Positions 21,800 through 33,029 of a stretch of DNA of 64,000 nucleotides are shown one piece after another. The first letter of the stretch is position 1; every line of letters begins with the position of its first letter. The notes beneath the pieces were generated by a model. The model did no database searches. It saw only the letters and a list, made by a program, of their open reading frames with translations, and was not told the DNA's origin. The stretch spans positions 56,015,205 to 56,079,204 of the forward strand of contig NC_073745.1 in NCBI RefSeq assembly GCF_029784135.1. Reading direction: 5' to 3'. The DNA is from Toxorhynchites rutilus septentrionalis. Taxonomy: Eukaryota > Arthropoda > Insecta > Diptera > Culicidae. Both the position numbers and the translations under genes were made by a program.

Positions 21800-24300
21800 T
21801 GAGTCATTGAGAATTATGAATATGAGTCATGAAGAACAAGGATGGAACACAAGGGAGCATGATGTGATTTACGATTAATCGCAAACTGCACAGATCGCAA
21901 TCTGTGCAAACTGCGACTAACTATTAATCCTCACCCATCATAACCAAATGATTTTCTCTCGGTAACTCTGAGTTGACCAAAGCATTGCTAGACTGAAACT
22001 AGTTCGAATAATTGAGTTACTCTCCTTCCTCGTTTTGTTTTCTCCTAACAAGAATTTGCTCCATGGGAATGAGTGTCTCTATGACGTACGATTCTCGCTC
22101 TCTCTTCCGGGCGTTCAATTTTCCTTTCCGAGCGCGTTTACTTCGATGAAACTGGGTAAAATAAAAAATGCGCTACAGCAGATAGGACGACTTTAAAGTT
22201 TCATGTTTCACAGAGAATTTCTCAGATGGTGTTTAAATTAATCAAGAGACTACAAACAATAATCCCCCTCAAATCACTAATTTTATGAGTTAATGTAAAT
22301 GCGTTATTGGCTAAGGCTATTACGATATCGAACACGTGGTCTTGCGAGATATATTTTTCCGTCTGCCCAAATACAGACCACTTTTTTCGGGGCCGAGTAA
22401 ACTGGTGTCTAGAAAAGACCTTGATTACCTTGAATTAATGAAAAAACATAAATTAGCGCAAATATGTCAATTTGTTTTTTTGTGTAAGCACGTAAATATT
22501 TGCTCATATTTTTTTTGGATTGTGGCACTCTACATAATTTGTATGCAGATAGACTATCCACAGTTTGTGGGGGGATGCAATACTCATACAACTCAAATGG
22601 ATAATGATTATCTGCTATCACAAAGCTGAGAAATTTTTTGACGTTTTGTTTTACTATTGATTCATTCAAAAAAAAAAGCTTTATTTTTAAATGTTTTCTT
22701 ATCCTGAGACTGGCTCACCATATTGCACTGCTACTAAAACCGTAGGCTAACTTCAAGGATATTTTTTATTCATTTTCGGTGAATAATCAATAGAGTGCCG
22801 TGTTATGAAACATCAGAATAATAGCAAAAACAATATTACGATCATAAGGTGTTGGACAGGTTATTCCAGACAACATTGGAATATATTCCATCTGATCATC
22901 TTTAGAAAGGTTAATGACCTTCAAAGGATAAATTTATCTTGGGCACATTGAATTGATGTTCATGACTTCCAGTCGGACGTTTATTCGCTCTGATAGTAAT
23001 TGTGTGGTCCTAACAAAGCATATATTCCAATGCCGTCATTTCACTGAAATTATTCGTATACCGTTTGATGATAAGGTAGGATGTTGATAATCATTTGCTG
23101 CGATACCTATTGTTCCAACAGTATCCATTCGACAAAATGAAGACTGAATACCTGAAATTAACCAGATTCAACCATGCAAATCTGCGGTCAAAGCAGTATG
23201 TACACTTGAGAGATGCAACAAGTTTGAAGGGATATAAAAAAACATTAGTCGTTCGACAAATCTACTGCCACATATGTCGGAAGTCCACGATACATGAATA
23301 TCATACGTCCATACTATTTCATTACATTTATTCGCAACGAAGAACGTAACCACACAGAATTGAATTAATCAAATATGTGATCCGTTTTATCTACAAAATA
23401 AAAAAGGGTCTGAAATTCAATCGAATTCGAAAGGTGTTTCGTGAAGTCACTAATTGAATTACTATTGGAAAAATTATTTGGAGAGAAATGTGAATGTTCA
23501 GAATTATTGGAATCTAAAAACGATTTTGGGCGGGATGAGATTCGCCCAAATCTGCTGGTAATAAAATTAATCAATTGCATCCATTACCCGTCTGCTGTTT
23601 ATCGGGCGGGAGACGACAGCAAAATAAAATCGACACGAGACTGAGTCAGCCACTCACTGCGGTCTGTGCAATAGAGAATTAAAAATCCCTCGATGAGTGT
23701 CGTAAGATTTCAGTTGATCGTCTCTTGTTACACTTTCCGATCAAGAACTCATCATCCGCTCTATGGAATGGGATTAATCGTTTGTGGCTTGCACTCACGA
23801 TAAAACTTGAGTAGTAGAAGTAATGCTTCGAGAGTGCAAGCAGTGGGGATTCCGCTCTTATATTGCTTTTTTGAGATCTTGGTAGCTCACAGTTCCAAGT
23901 ATTCTCTCTGTGTACATATGAAGAATAAAAGAGCCTCGCCTGCTGGGGGTGATTTAAAAACATCCGACTAGAGGGATATACTTATTCATTGATCGTTGAA
24001 TGTGATTTTTTACCATCCCTGATGAAGAATACTAATATTTCATTTCGTTTAATTTTTGTGATGCGATGTAATGCCGATCACAATAAGTCTTCGCATGATA
24101 ATCGCTGTCTCCTTCTAATTGATGAACGATCACTGTATGGGTGACACTTTCCTCGTTGCTTTGATTGAAATCTTGCATGAAGTTTGAGTGATGCATGAAA
24201 TCTTGCATCTGATTACTTTAACATCATGCTAATTTGTTAGATAGAATGAATTATTGCACGCAATTTTGTGTTACATACAACATTCATGGGAACGAAGTTG
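21800..24300. other. No gene recognised
   Basis: AT-rich DNA with several frames of 60-97 codons on both strands. None shows a domain, a good start context or splice sites that agree with one another. No repeat copy was matched. Confidence 0.45.
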
Positions 24301-24308
24301 GAAGAAAG

Positions 24309-24572
24309 AATGCATAATACATGATTTACCTTCGCATCCGCTCGCAAAACATACGTCTATTATTTGTTAAATTGCTCACTTGTTTTATTATTTTCACTGT
24401 TGATGTCTCAGGCGAAAAAAATGCTGGATAAATTCGCCGTCTAATGGTATATATTATAGCATATATCGTTAGAACGATTCTGCGTAATATGCATTTGAAA
24501 ACTCTTAATAAACGTTACATTTTTCGTAGAGTAACCCCCCCTATATAGAAATCAAAGACGTAGTCCTACGTC
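24309..24572 (+). repeat. Palindrome-ended repeat, module d copy 1
   Basis: This runs from GAATGCATAATACATGATTT through TCTCAGGCGAAAAAAATGC, GCCGTCTAATGGTATATATT and ACGATTCTGCGTAATATGCA to the perfect terminus GACGTAGTCCTACGTC at 24557-24572 followed by AAAAG. Copies with the same order are at 28717-28982 and, 5'-truncated, at 56866-57041. Non-coding. Confidence 0.65.
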
Positions 24573-25034
24573 AAAAGACTTTTTGTGACGAGAACGGCCT
24601 GGCAAAGTACACAAATGAAGCACGCGTGTAACACTTCTATTGTTTTATATTTCGTTGTTCACTGTATAGAGTTGGAATGAATGCTTCTCGATAGCGCTTT
24701 GGTATTTATACCAAATTTAGGGAGAGATTTATCCCGTCGTTGTACGAGTGTGAAGGCTGTGTTGGAGAAATTCTAGCTATTGCTCTCTTATATATTGCGT
24801 GGTACGCAACAACATTATTATTAGAAATTTTCCACCAATTTTTTGGCGTAAAACACAAATAGTGGCTGTAGTTGAGCAATTCCACGGATTAAGTACGAAT
24901 GTTCTATTTAACTTTGCTCGCCACTCGCATTATGCCACAACGCTACAAACAGTATTTTGAATACACATTTGCAAATTATCAAGATTGGCAACACTTTTGT
25001 TAATGACGGGTTGTATTGAGAAGCACAGAAAAGC

Positions 25035-26186
25035 ATAGAACAAATGTATGAAATGAAAGGAATGTTCCACTTTTCGTCAGTTTCAGATGTTACGGGCCGA
25101 GGAATCAAAATATATAGGGGAAGTGGGGGCATAGTGGTCACCCTAAGGAATATGTCTATTTCCAACGTCCACAAATCGCTACAATTCCCGTTTTTCTAAG
25201 AATATTATAGTTCAACTCATTGTTGTTCAAGATAGCATACGGCTTTTACTATAAAAAATCAAAATAGTACATTTTTCATCATTACAAAACAAGGTGAAAA
25301 ATCGAACTTTTTTTTGTTTGGAGGTAAAGTGGTCACCTTGTGGGGGTAAAGTGGTCACTCGCACATATCAAGCTAAATGGAATGAATTTATGCATGTTTT
25401 TCGTCCAAATTTGTTCAAATCATATTCGATATAGTAGGTACATGTATGAAATAAGCTTGGTCTATTCACCTAGAGTCTCAGTTTAATTTTTTTCATGCAT
25501 ACAAAAACGTTGTAAGAAACACATAACGTTCCGCATAATGAGGCTTGGTTTAGTTGGAGTGGCATATTTTTTCATGGTGAAAGCCACAAAAGGAACCACT
25601 TCAAGAGCAGAATGTGATGAGGTATATCAGCTTTAGTAAACAGAACATTGTAAGTCGTTATGCACCTATGACCACTTTACCCCCATATATCAAAGTAATT
25701 TCTATGCTAATTAACCGCTGAGATTGAAAAAAATATCTGTTCCCCTCTCCTAGAAAATGTGAACAGTCGCCCAAACTGATGATTTGTCCAACATACCAGA
25801 TTGAAAAAACTCAATTTCACGAGAAATTCCTTAGATACCATGCGCACAGAAATACGGCCGAATGGCTATCGAGAGAGCAATTTCTGTTTTTATTGATATA
25901 TTGACGTGCGTCAGCTCTACTGAAGTACAGGGTGACTCAAAAGTCATTAAATTCATCAAACATAAGGTGACTATCAATACAGCATCCATAGTCGATAGTT
26001 ATACTACCAAACAAGCAGGTGACCACTTTGCCCCCCATGACCACTTTGCCCCCACTACCCCTAGTATATCAAACATGCAAATCATCAAAATTCATTCGCA
26101 AAAAATTGTTTTCAATAATGATCGGTTCTATGAAATCGTGACATGTTTCCGATCCATCCCCTTAATGAAAGACGTAGCTCTACGTG
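25035..26186 (+). repeat. Module b copy split by an inserted element
   Basis: The left part (AGAACAAATGTATGAAATG, 25035-25114) and right part (TATCAAACATGCAAATCATC to the terminus GACGTAGCTCTACGTG, 26064-26186) together make one module b. Joined at TATA, they are interrupted by the 0.95-kb element at 25117-26061. The last base of the palindrome is changed. Confidence 0.55.
25117..26061. mobile_element. TA-flanked element with GGGG...GTGGTCA ends and repeated AAAGTGGTCA words
   Basis: The left end GGGGAAGTGGGGGCATAGTG and the inverted right end GGGGTAGTGGGGGCAAAGTG differ at two bases. Both continue as GTCA and are flanked by TA (25115-25116, 26062-26063). Extra copies of the (T)AAAGTGGTCA word lie inside the left end near 25326 and 25350 and inside the right end near 25668 and 26020. 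It sits inside a module b copy, which confirms it as an insertion. No transposase is encoded. TA target and repeat-rich ends would fit a Tc1/mariner/pogo-type non-autonomous family. Confidence 0.65.
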
Positions 26187-26295
26187 AATAAACTGGGACT
26201 GTCAATTTCCTCAAGCTTCTCTTGAGACAATTTTTTTCACCAGCAAAATTATTCTTCACCAATCACTATCAGGTTCGTTTAATTTTATTTATTTA

Positions 26296-26320
26296 CTAGC
26301 TGACCCTGCAAACTTCCTGA
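26296..26320 (+). repeat. CTAGCTGACCC-type dispersed terminus, copy 1
   Basis: ACTAGCTGACCCTGCAAACT resembles ACTAGCTGACCCGGCGA at 29208, AGCTGACCCGGCCAACTTTG at 39147 and, inverted, CGTTTGCCGGGTCAGCTAG near 52303. I know this kind of word as one end of insect retroposon-like repeats, but the clade cannot be settled here. Confidence 0.4.
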
Positions 26321-26401
26321 AATAAAATTGATAACTCTTATTTCTACGCACGGATTTTGATGATATGCATACCAATCGTATTTTGATTTCTCGAAGCTTT
26401 T

Positions 26402-26705
26402 GACGTAGGACTACGTCTTTCATTTCTATACCGGGGTGTAAAATCAAAGTTTCGAAAACGAAAGCGTTATGCCGAAGACCGAGATTTTGAGTGTTAATAG
26501 CTCCTAAACAACTGAACGAAATGGTATGATAAACACTTCATTCGAAAGATAAAATGTCTACGCGTTCTATACTTGTTACTTTCTGATCCAAAAACTTGTT
26601 TCAATAGTCTTAAATTTGCTTTCAAAATAGGCTATTGAAATCACCAATCGGTATATAAGCGAGCGCCGCTCGGAAATCCACTCAGTTCTAATTGAACAGC
26701 GATTG
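26402..26705 (+). promoter_or_regulatory. Histone H1 promoter-type block with perfect palindrome, copy 2
   Basis: This starts with the perfect palindrome GACGTAGGACTACGTC (26402-26417). It continues through TTCGAAAACGAAAGCGTTAT, TTCGAAAGATAAAATGTCTA, a TATA box (GTATATAAGC, 26651-26660) and CTCGGAAATCCACTCAGTTC. It aligns with the reverse complement of 20500-20795. No histone coding sequence could be recognised after 26705, so the gene body is lost or replaced. A further short piece of the same block (CCAACGTAACGCTCTCGTTT) lies inverted near 27338. Confidence 0.5.
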
Positions 26706-26709
26706 GAGC

Positions 26710-28055
26710 ATGTTGTCGCTGTTGTGGTGAAGCTCTTCATTTATCATGAAAGCGCGGATGAACGGTGTCACCAAGAGCCTGTTTGTGCACCTTAGGCCAG
26801 AAGGGAATCCATCAGGAGGAGAGTGATGCTACAAACGGTTCCCCGGGAAGATCTCGAAGCAGCCGCTACACACACACACATACACGCACGGACTTCTTTC
26901 CGTTTGGATCGAGAAAGATCCGGAAAATAATCTGACAGTTCCTCTAGGAATTTAAAAATACATTCATGTGATAGAGTTTATTTGAATGTTTTCTAACCAT
27001 GTAACACTGTGACCAAATATGTTTCAATCAAGTGCTATTAACAGATGGTTATCGAGTTAGCATTAACCACTGGTGGGCTTCCAGTATCGAGGAAAATGTG
27101 GAAATATCTAATCGTTACTGAAAATAATCTGCCAGCTCCTCTGGGAATATAAAATTACATTCATATGAAAGAGTTTATTTTAATGTTTTCTATCCATGTA
27201 ACACTGTGACCAAATACATTAGGTTTTGTGATTTTTCAATCAATCGCAATCAACAGGATAGCTTCTGAAGATTATTCTTCCCCATCAGTAGGATATTTCC
27301 GTATCCATTATTGGATGCATAAAACCTTGTGCCTCCAACGTAACGCTCTCGTTTTCGAAGTTCTCCAAATATTCATTCATTCAGAATGAATTCAGATTCA
27401 ACTTCATACAAATGATCTCTAAATCAACGATAGTCCTTCGTCACCCTTGCGGTTATACCATAGATATAACCCACTTCCTGTTTTTTATGAGTTGATTTCG
27501 CTTGTGATTTCCAAGTCCCTAAATAGCTTAAATTGTAAATTGTCCATTTTCAAACCATTTGTTCTGAGCTTCTTGAACCAAGTGACCAAGGCACATTATT
27601 GAGTCGATTGAACTTTTAGTTTCGAAGCCTCTTCAATATAAACAATGGGAAGAGAATGCATGATGATTTTTTTTACTTCAAACATGAACCTCTAAATAAA
27701 TCAATCTCTGACGAAAATTGTAAGCAGAAACAATTCAACGATCGATGGTACTCGAATCTAGATAATTCTTGACAGATCCATTAACATGTGATCTGACGTT
27801 GTCATGCTGTAAAATTGTCTTGTGTTAATTCTTCCATTCCTATTATTTTTCTTTCAGACCTTTGTGAAAAAGTATTGATTGTCGTTGGTGACTTGCACCA
27901 GTGATAGTTTTAGGCGGAAGGTCCTTCAATTGTTTATTGTTGATTGTTCTTGTTTATCTTTCAAATCAAACACATTGCTTCTGATTCGTTTAAACCACTT
28001 GTCAAATATAATTACCGATGGAGCATATTCTTCAGTAAATAAAATAAAATAAAAA
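26710..28055. other. No gene recognised
   Basis: Contains the short inverted H1-promoter piece near 27338, and two diverged copies of an ~175-bp block beginning CGGAAAATAATCTGACAGTT (near 26920) and TGAAAATAATCTGCCAGCTC (near 27118). Both carry ATGAAAGAGTTTATTT / ATGTTTTCTA words. No coding sequence is evident. Confidence 0.4.
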
Positions 28056-28059
28056 AAAG

Positions 28060-28315
28060 TAGAAGCGTCTGAGCCCAGGGGCACGGACGTAAGTTTGACG
28101 TAGGACTGTGATTGTTCGGAACGATTGTTTTTATTTCAATGTAATTTTTAAATTGTTCAGAAATTTGCTATATCGAAACTCCAAACGGTGGCCCTTTGTT
28201 ATATGTACTCATAATTCATTTCAAGATGAAATCACATGAAATCATAAAGCTGCTTCATGTTTGATGGATTATTAGTCTTATTCTAAGTCATAAGTTGCAG
28301 CTTTTTCGGTGTAAT
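28060..28315 (-). pseudogene. Histone 3' end relic, second copy
   Basis: On the minus strand, ACCGAAAAAGCTGCAACTTA with a stop at 28278-28280 parallels the tail at 21704-21740. GGGCCACCGTTTGGAG at about 28180-28195 is the right half of a histone stem-loop whose left half has been deleted. CAGTCCTACGTCAAA (to 28097) and CCGTGCCCCTGGGCTCAGAC follow, as at 21240-21310. Both loci thus descend from one ancestral arrangement. Confidence 0.45.
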
Positions 28316-28690
28316 AATGTACCATCACGGCAACGCACCGACAACGCACGTCCTTAAAAGCGATGGCCAAGTTGGACCAATTACGATTCCAATTGGTTGC
28401 TCACCCATCATATTCTCCAGACTTGGCCCTAAGCGACTTCTATAGGTTCCAAACCTTAAGCGGTGGCTCCAGGGGAAGAGATTCACATCGAATGAGGAAG
28501 TCATCGCAGAAAATGAGGCATATTTCGAAGACTTAGACGTTTATTACTACAGAAAGGGAATCGGAATGTTGGAAGCTTCGCTATACCAAGTGTATTGCCT
28601 TCGAAGGAAACCATGTTGAGGAATAAATCCAGTTTTGCCCAAAAAACCATTGTTTTCATTAAAAATATCGGGATTTTTTAGCCCAGGTAG
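28316..28690 (+). pseudogene. Mariner (DD34D) transposase fragment, C-terminal part
   Basis: With one frame correction the translation contains HHGNAPTTH, where the second catalytic Asp of HxDNAxxH is Gly. It continues HPSYSPDLALSDFY with the third catalytic Asp intact, KRFTSNEEVI and EAYFEDLDVYYYRKGIGMLE. These are in mariner order. The N-terminal DNA-binding half and first catalytic Asp are missing. It belongs to the same subfamily as 37640-38320, sharing GGGAATCGNAATGTTGGAA and CCAAGTGTATTGCC. It abuts the histone relic to its left, so the left junction is a deletion or recombination point. Confidence 0.7.
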
Positions 28691-28716
28691 AACAACATTC
28701 ACGTCAATCAAGCTTA

Positions 28717-28982
28717 AAGAAAGAATGCATAACACATGATTTACTTTTTAATCGCTCGCAAAACATACTTCTTTCATTCGTTAAATTACTTACCTGTTGT
28801 ACTTTTTCCACTGTCTCAGGCGAAAGGATTGCTGGATAAATTTGTCGTCTAATAGTATATATTATAGAATATATCTCATTAGAACGATTCTGCGTAATAT
28901 GTATTTGAAAACTCTTCATTTTTCGTTACATTTTTCGTTAACTGACACTCCTATATTGAATTCAAAGACGTAGTCCTACGTC
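28717..28982 (+). repeat. Palindrome-ended repeat, module d copy 2
   Basis: Same order as 24309-24572, starting GAATGCATAACACATGATTT and ending GACGTAGTCCTACGTC (28967-28982) with AAAA. It differs from copy 1 by scattered substitutions and a short change around CTCTTCATTTTTCG. Confidence 0.65.
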
Positions 28983-29207
28983 AAAACAATCCAAATGATC
29001 CAGATGATCGAAATGATCCAAATCATCCCGCAAATGACGTTTTCCGGTACAAAACTCTACATTGATGATAATTTTTGCAATTGCTGTATGATAAGTGGGT
29101 GTTATGGTCGAACATTCCACGTGGAAATTTTTGGGAGGGAGGAACCTGACGTTATAAGATATCTGAAAATGTCCAACATTTGAAGCAGAATTTTTTTTTG
29201 TTAACAA

Positions 29208-29235
29208 ACTAGCTGACCCGGCGATTTTCGTCCCA
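29208..29235 (+). repeat. CTAGCTGACCC-type dispersed terminus, copy 2
   Basis: ACTAGCTGACCCGGCGATTTT begins a roughly 350-bp AT-rich stretch without coding potential. It probably marks one end of a retroposon-like repeat. See 26296, 39147 and 52303. Confidence 0.4.
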
Positions 29236-29705
29236 CCCACAATTGATATATTGATATTAATCATTTTGAACACTCAAGTTCCCACACAAATTATTTCTAT
29301 GTTAACAATACATAATCTATACATAATATATACTTTATTCTTGAGTTAAATCGTTCTTGAGGAACGGACACCAACTCATTTTTATTACTGTAGATCAAGT
29401 TTATAAATACATAGTTGAAACTCATTGTTGAAAAAAAAAAAGAATACTTATTTGAAGTCATTGTGAAAACATAAAAATAAACCAAACATAACCGTTATTG
29501 AATTGAATGCATGGTGAAAATAAAAACATTTCATTTTCAAATTCATTTTGAATTATTTTTAAGCAATTGATCATTTTTCTTCTTCATCTCCGATTTCGGT
29601 TTCGAGGATTCCGACGCTTTGCCTTTTTTCCCCCTGTTGGGTGTGAACCACTGCGTCCATTATTTTGAACTATTGTGGTATACCCCTTTTTATATACTAC
29701 ACTTC

Positions 29706-29745
29706 AAGCTTATCTACTACTTATTGATGAGTAGTAGATAAGCTT
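29706..29745. repeat. Perfect 15-bp hairpin
   Basis: AAGCTTATCTACTAC (29706-29720), a 10-base loop, then GTAGTAGATAAGCTT (29731-29745). No T-run follows, so it is not a simple terminator. It lies just downstream of the pogo-like relic on the minus strand and could belong to that element. Confidence 0.6.
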
Positions 29746-29759
29746 TGCCTTGGAGCGCT

Positions 29760-30200
29760 GTTGCTCGTTGCGCAGTTGTGGGGTTCGTAGAGTCAGAAGC
29801 TAGAATCCCAATCTCTTCCTGCCAGTTTTGCAACTTGATTGAATTCGTACTGGAGGTCGTTGGCTTCCGCAAAATCAAACGCCAGACGGCGTGAATCTTT
29901 GAGAGTCATACCATAGAAAGCTTTGTCTAGTGCCCTGCAGTGGTCCGCCAGATCCTCAGACTGCTCACTCATAAATATTTATCTGAACAGCCCTAGGTGC
30001 TCGCTGGCACATCCCAGCAGAAGTAGGAATATCAATAAAAGAAGATTCAAATCATAAATCACTAACTGATATGAGCATCTGCCTCAGAGCTGATTCAGAA
30101 AAATCGAGGTCTGCCGCAATCCGACGCTTCGAGACTCCCTCTCGAAGCCTGTGTCGGGCAATTGGAGCATTTCTGGAGTGCATTTCTTAAAATCGGTTTT
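29760..30200 (-). pseudogene. pogo/Tigger-like transposase relic (N-terminal DNA-binding region)
   Basis: Minus-strand pieces are a psq-type helix-turn-helix, REGVSKRRIAADLDFSESAL, at about 30150-30080. From 29970 a second piece, YGMTLKDSRRLAFDFAEAND ... KLAGRDWDSSF, ends at a stop near 29800. This is the N-terminal arrangement seen in pogo-like transposases, where FFGLT..D.R.LA..LAE...... FN...AG.DW precedes the CENP-B-type domain. The CENP-B-type domain and the DDE domain are absent, and a frameshift separates the two pieces. Confidence 0.55.
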
Positions 30201-30289
30201 CTTCTTGTGGGTCCCGTTAAAATTTTGGTTGAAAACATTTTATAATTTTTTTTCAGAGCGAAACTCTGGTGCGAACTTTTGTCCCGCAG

Positions 30290-30668
30290 CCACTGCGCAC
30301 TTTTGCCCCACAAGCAAATTTTGAACTAATCGAATTTTTGAAAAAAGCTCATGAACTTGTTCACAAAAATGAATACGCACTATCATCTAGTGTAGAATGA
30401 AGGTTTCCTTCACAGTGTAGTTTCGAACTTTCCAGTTATTTTAGGTAAGTTAATTATCATCTCCAAAACTGAAAAAATTAGATCAAAACATCGCAGAACA
30501 CTTTTTACCTCATTTTTTGCCAGTTTCATGAAATGTATCTTGTTTATATGTGTGAGCTGCTGGTGTAATAATGTATACACTGTTGTTGAAATTTTATGCT
30601 CGTTTGCTTCAAAAAGGCCAATGCGCCCATTTGCCCCGTGCGCACTTTTGCCCCGCATTACTCTACAC
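30290..30668. mobile_element. End region with repeated GCGCACTTTTGCCCC words
   Basis: GCGCACTTTTGCCCC occurs near 30294 and again at about 30637, with GCGCCCATTTGCCCC near 30620. These are followed by GCATTACTCTACAC. The words resemble the GGGG-type ends of 25117-26061. They probably form one end of the pogo-like element whose relic lies to the left. I could not find the opposite end. Confidence 0.35.
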
Positions 30669-31751
30669 TTTATAAAACAAAAACTGTCATTCATCTCAGT
30701 TATACATTAATAGATCAAAATCTATTGTTTACTATATTTATATCTTTTCCAAATGCTGTGTATTTATAACACACCATCATCATCCAAACAGTTCAATATA
30801 AGTAATATTTTACTATGTACAATGCAAACTACTTCGTTTACTAGCGAAATCCTGTTGGAGTTCGGGTTTTGAATAAAACCTAACATAAACCACTGCACTA
30901 TGGTCCAGGAGGTGCATTTAAGTGGAAATTAGCAAATAGAGCTCGACAGTTATTCTCTAGACAAAAACTGTCTTGGACAAAGTTGTTACATGTGATAAAC
31001 CGCTCATTTTTATGTTATCAAAAATAGGGTGACCAAAATTGTCGATGAAGTAAAAAATAAAACTTTCTTATCTTTGTAGAGGTACACAATGTTGTAGTCT
31101 CAGTTATTTGAGACATCTTTGTAGAACAAAATTTTTATCTACCTCTTGAAACGATCGTTCTAGCGCCTTTTTCTAAGTAATGTTAGGGTTACCATGAAAA
31201 AAAACTGTTTTTTTGTTCTAACTATTAAATTTCAAATTATACATACAAACTGTCTTCGAAAGACTTTTAGAACTTGCTAATACAAACATTTTGCGATGCA
31301 GAAATTGACAAGTTCTGCATCGCAAAATGTTTGTATTGGTAAGTTCTAAAAGTCTTTCGAAGACAGTACGTATGTAGAATTTACTACTATAAATAATATA
31401 GTTTTTAAAATCACACATCATGTAGAGTAAAATATGTAAAATATAAACTTCGTTTATGCTTGCCCCAGAAAGAATGACAAACAAATGAAAAGAGCGTGTT
31501 TTTCGGGAAGAAATATCAATAACTTGGAGTGAAGTTGAGATATTGACAAGTTCTGCATCGCAAAATGTTTGTATTAGTATGTTCTAAAAGTCTATCGAAG
31601 ACAGTTTATATGTAGAATTTGGAATTTAAAAGTTAGAGCAAAAAACAGTTTTTTCATGGTAACCCTAACGTAACTTAAAAAAGGCGCTATATCGATTATT
31701 TCAAGAGAGAGACACTTTGATAAAAAAATTTGTTCTACAAAGATATCTTAA

Positions 31752-32795
31752 GGTGAAGGTGGAAGCTAGCCATTGTTGTAGTATAGGTAAACCCTCGTGT
31801 AAAAATGGGGTAATAGTGTTTGTGAGAGAAGAGCAAAGCACACGTAAATAGATCAATTCACTTATCAGACTGTGTGGCGCTTCATTGACACGAGTCTTTG
31901 AATACATCTGAAAAAAAAAAATAACAATTCAATACTAAAGTAAAATGTATGAACGATATGTTCCGATGAACAATTGCAAATATAAATATGTATAGAAGGT
32001 GCATTTGCATATGATTCTGATTATACGCGAGCGTAACATGAGCAAATTTATAACACATGCGAATTGGGGCTCTTTTGTTATCAACAAGTTCTTCCGCATA
32101 GTAACTCGATGTTGATAATTCCTTAATATTTTCCTTCGTTGATCGTATTGTTTTCACATATTCACGTTGGAAAGCCTTAACCCTTCTCTTCGTTGGCCGA
32201 GGCATTTAGATTGAATTTAATACTTTTCCGTTTACTGTTTTTGAAAGCATAGGCAGCCGTGGCAGTGTTCCGAGCTCTGCAATACAACTTTCTTAACCAA
32301 CGTTAAAGTTGCTAAAACTTACATTATAGACCCATTAAACGTAAAAATAATAATTATATTGATATCAACACAATTTTATTCTATTGATTTTCATGACATG
32401 GAACGCTATGACTCCGGAATAATATTTTATTGAGTGGTTTTTATAGCTGTTTCGATGATGTTGTTTGGCATCAGTGTCGAAAAAATAACGATGCTTCCAC
32501 CAATACAAACAAAACCATTGCAGAAGATTGAAAAACGAAAATTTAACTTTCAGAGCACTTGCTCGAGTTTTCCGACGTTTTTCTCTATACAGTGCGACAG
32601 CAGATGAAAATTTAATGTCTTGTGAGTAATCGATTAGAGTTTGGTTGATATTACTTGATGGGAAGTGTGCGAAAACGATCATTTTCTTCACACTGTTTCG
32701 CAAAATTATTGATTTTCGGGAGAGAGGTGAGGGAGGGAGATGAAAGAAATGAGCGCCATTGTGGCAGCCATTTATGGCTAGCTTCCACCTTCACC
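31752..32795. mobile_element. Element nested in the foldback arm, TTAA on both sides
   Basis: The ends GGTGAAGGTGGAAGCTAGCC and the inverted CACC end are identical over about 21 bp. They are flanked by TTAA at 31748-31751 and 32796-32799. Removing the element restores the foldback arm sequence (GATATC-TTAA-ATAATTGGG versus GATGTC-TCAA-ATAACTGAG in the other arm). Target could be TTAA or just TA, so the superfamily is open. The interior is about 1.04 kb and holds two minus-strand frames of 107 and 112 codons. Confidence 0.7.
31882..32205 (-). CDS. Hypothetical protein inside the nested element
   Basis: An ATG at 32203-32205 opens 107 codons starting MPRPTKRRVKAFQREYVKTI. The N-terminal half is strongly basic and could bind nucleic acid. 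The C-terminal half is hydrophobic and low-complexity and looks like run-on translation. If real, the coding part may be a first exon of about 60 codons. I do not recognise the family. A second minus-strand frame (32365-32703) lies upstream in the same element. Confidence 0.25.
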   Translation of the reverse strand: MPRPTKRRVKAFQREYVKTIRSTKENIKELSTSSYYAEELVDNKRAPIRMCYKFAHVTLAYNQNHMQMHLLYIFIFAIVHRNISFIHFTLVLNCYFFFSDVFKDSCQ

Positions 32796-33029
32796 TTAAA
32801 TAATTGGGACTACAACATTGTCGAACTATATTTATACAATCTATAAATATAAGAAAGTTATTTTTTATTTCATCGACAATTTTGGTCACCCTACTTTTGA
32901 TAACATAAAAATGAGCGCTCTATCATATGTAACAACTTTGTCTAAAATAGTCTAGAGAATGACTGTCGAGCTCTGAATGCTAATTTCCACTTTAATGCAT
33001 CTCCTGGACCATTGTGCACTGTGATGAAC

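Larger units (their letters stand above)
30891..33023. mobile_element. Foldback element with ~0.42-kb inverted arms
   Basis: The left arm starts CACTGCACTATGGTCCAGGA and the inverted right end reads CAGTGCACAATGGTCCAGGA. Homology continues through GAGCTCGACAGT, GGTGACCAAAATTGTCGATG and GTTAGGGTTACCATGAAAA to TTTTGCGATGCAGAA. The left arm is 30891-31306. The right arm is in two pieces, 31541-31747 and 32798-33023, because another element is inserted in it. A third partial arm (31310-31380) makes a further hairpin with about 60-bp arms. No transposase is recognised. Confidence 0.75.

Noticed and set aside
26101..26420. Palindrome plus nearby sequence as the 3' hairpin end of a Helitron
   Set aside because: The palindrome has no loop and no CTRR end follows at the expected distance in the copies examined (6116, 24572, 28982, 42823).
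26700..26900. Histone coding sequence after the H1-type promoter at 26402
   Set aside because: Scanned all three forward frames for H1, H2A, H2B, H3 and H4 motifs without a convincing run.
31752..32795. PIF/Harbinger assignment of the nested element from a TAA duplication
   Set aside because: The flanks read TTAA on both sides and are palindromic, so a 3-bp TAA duplication is not supported over TTAA or TA.
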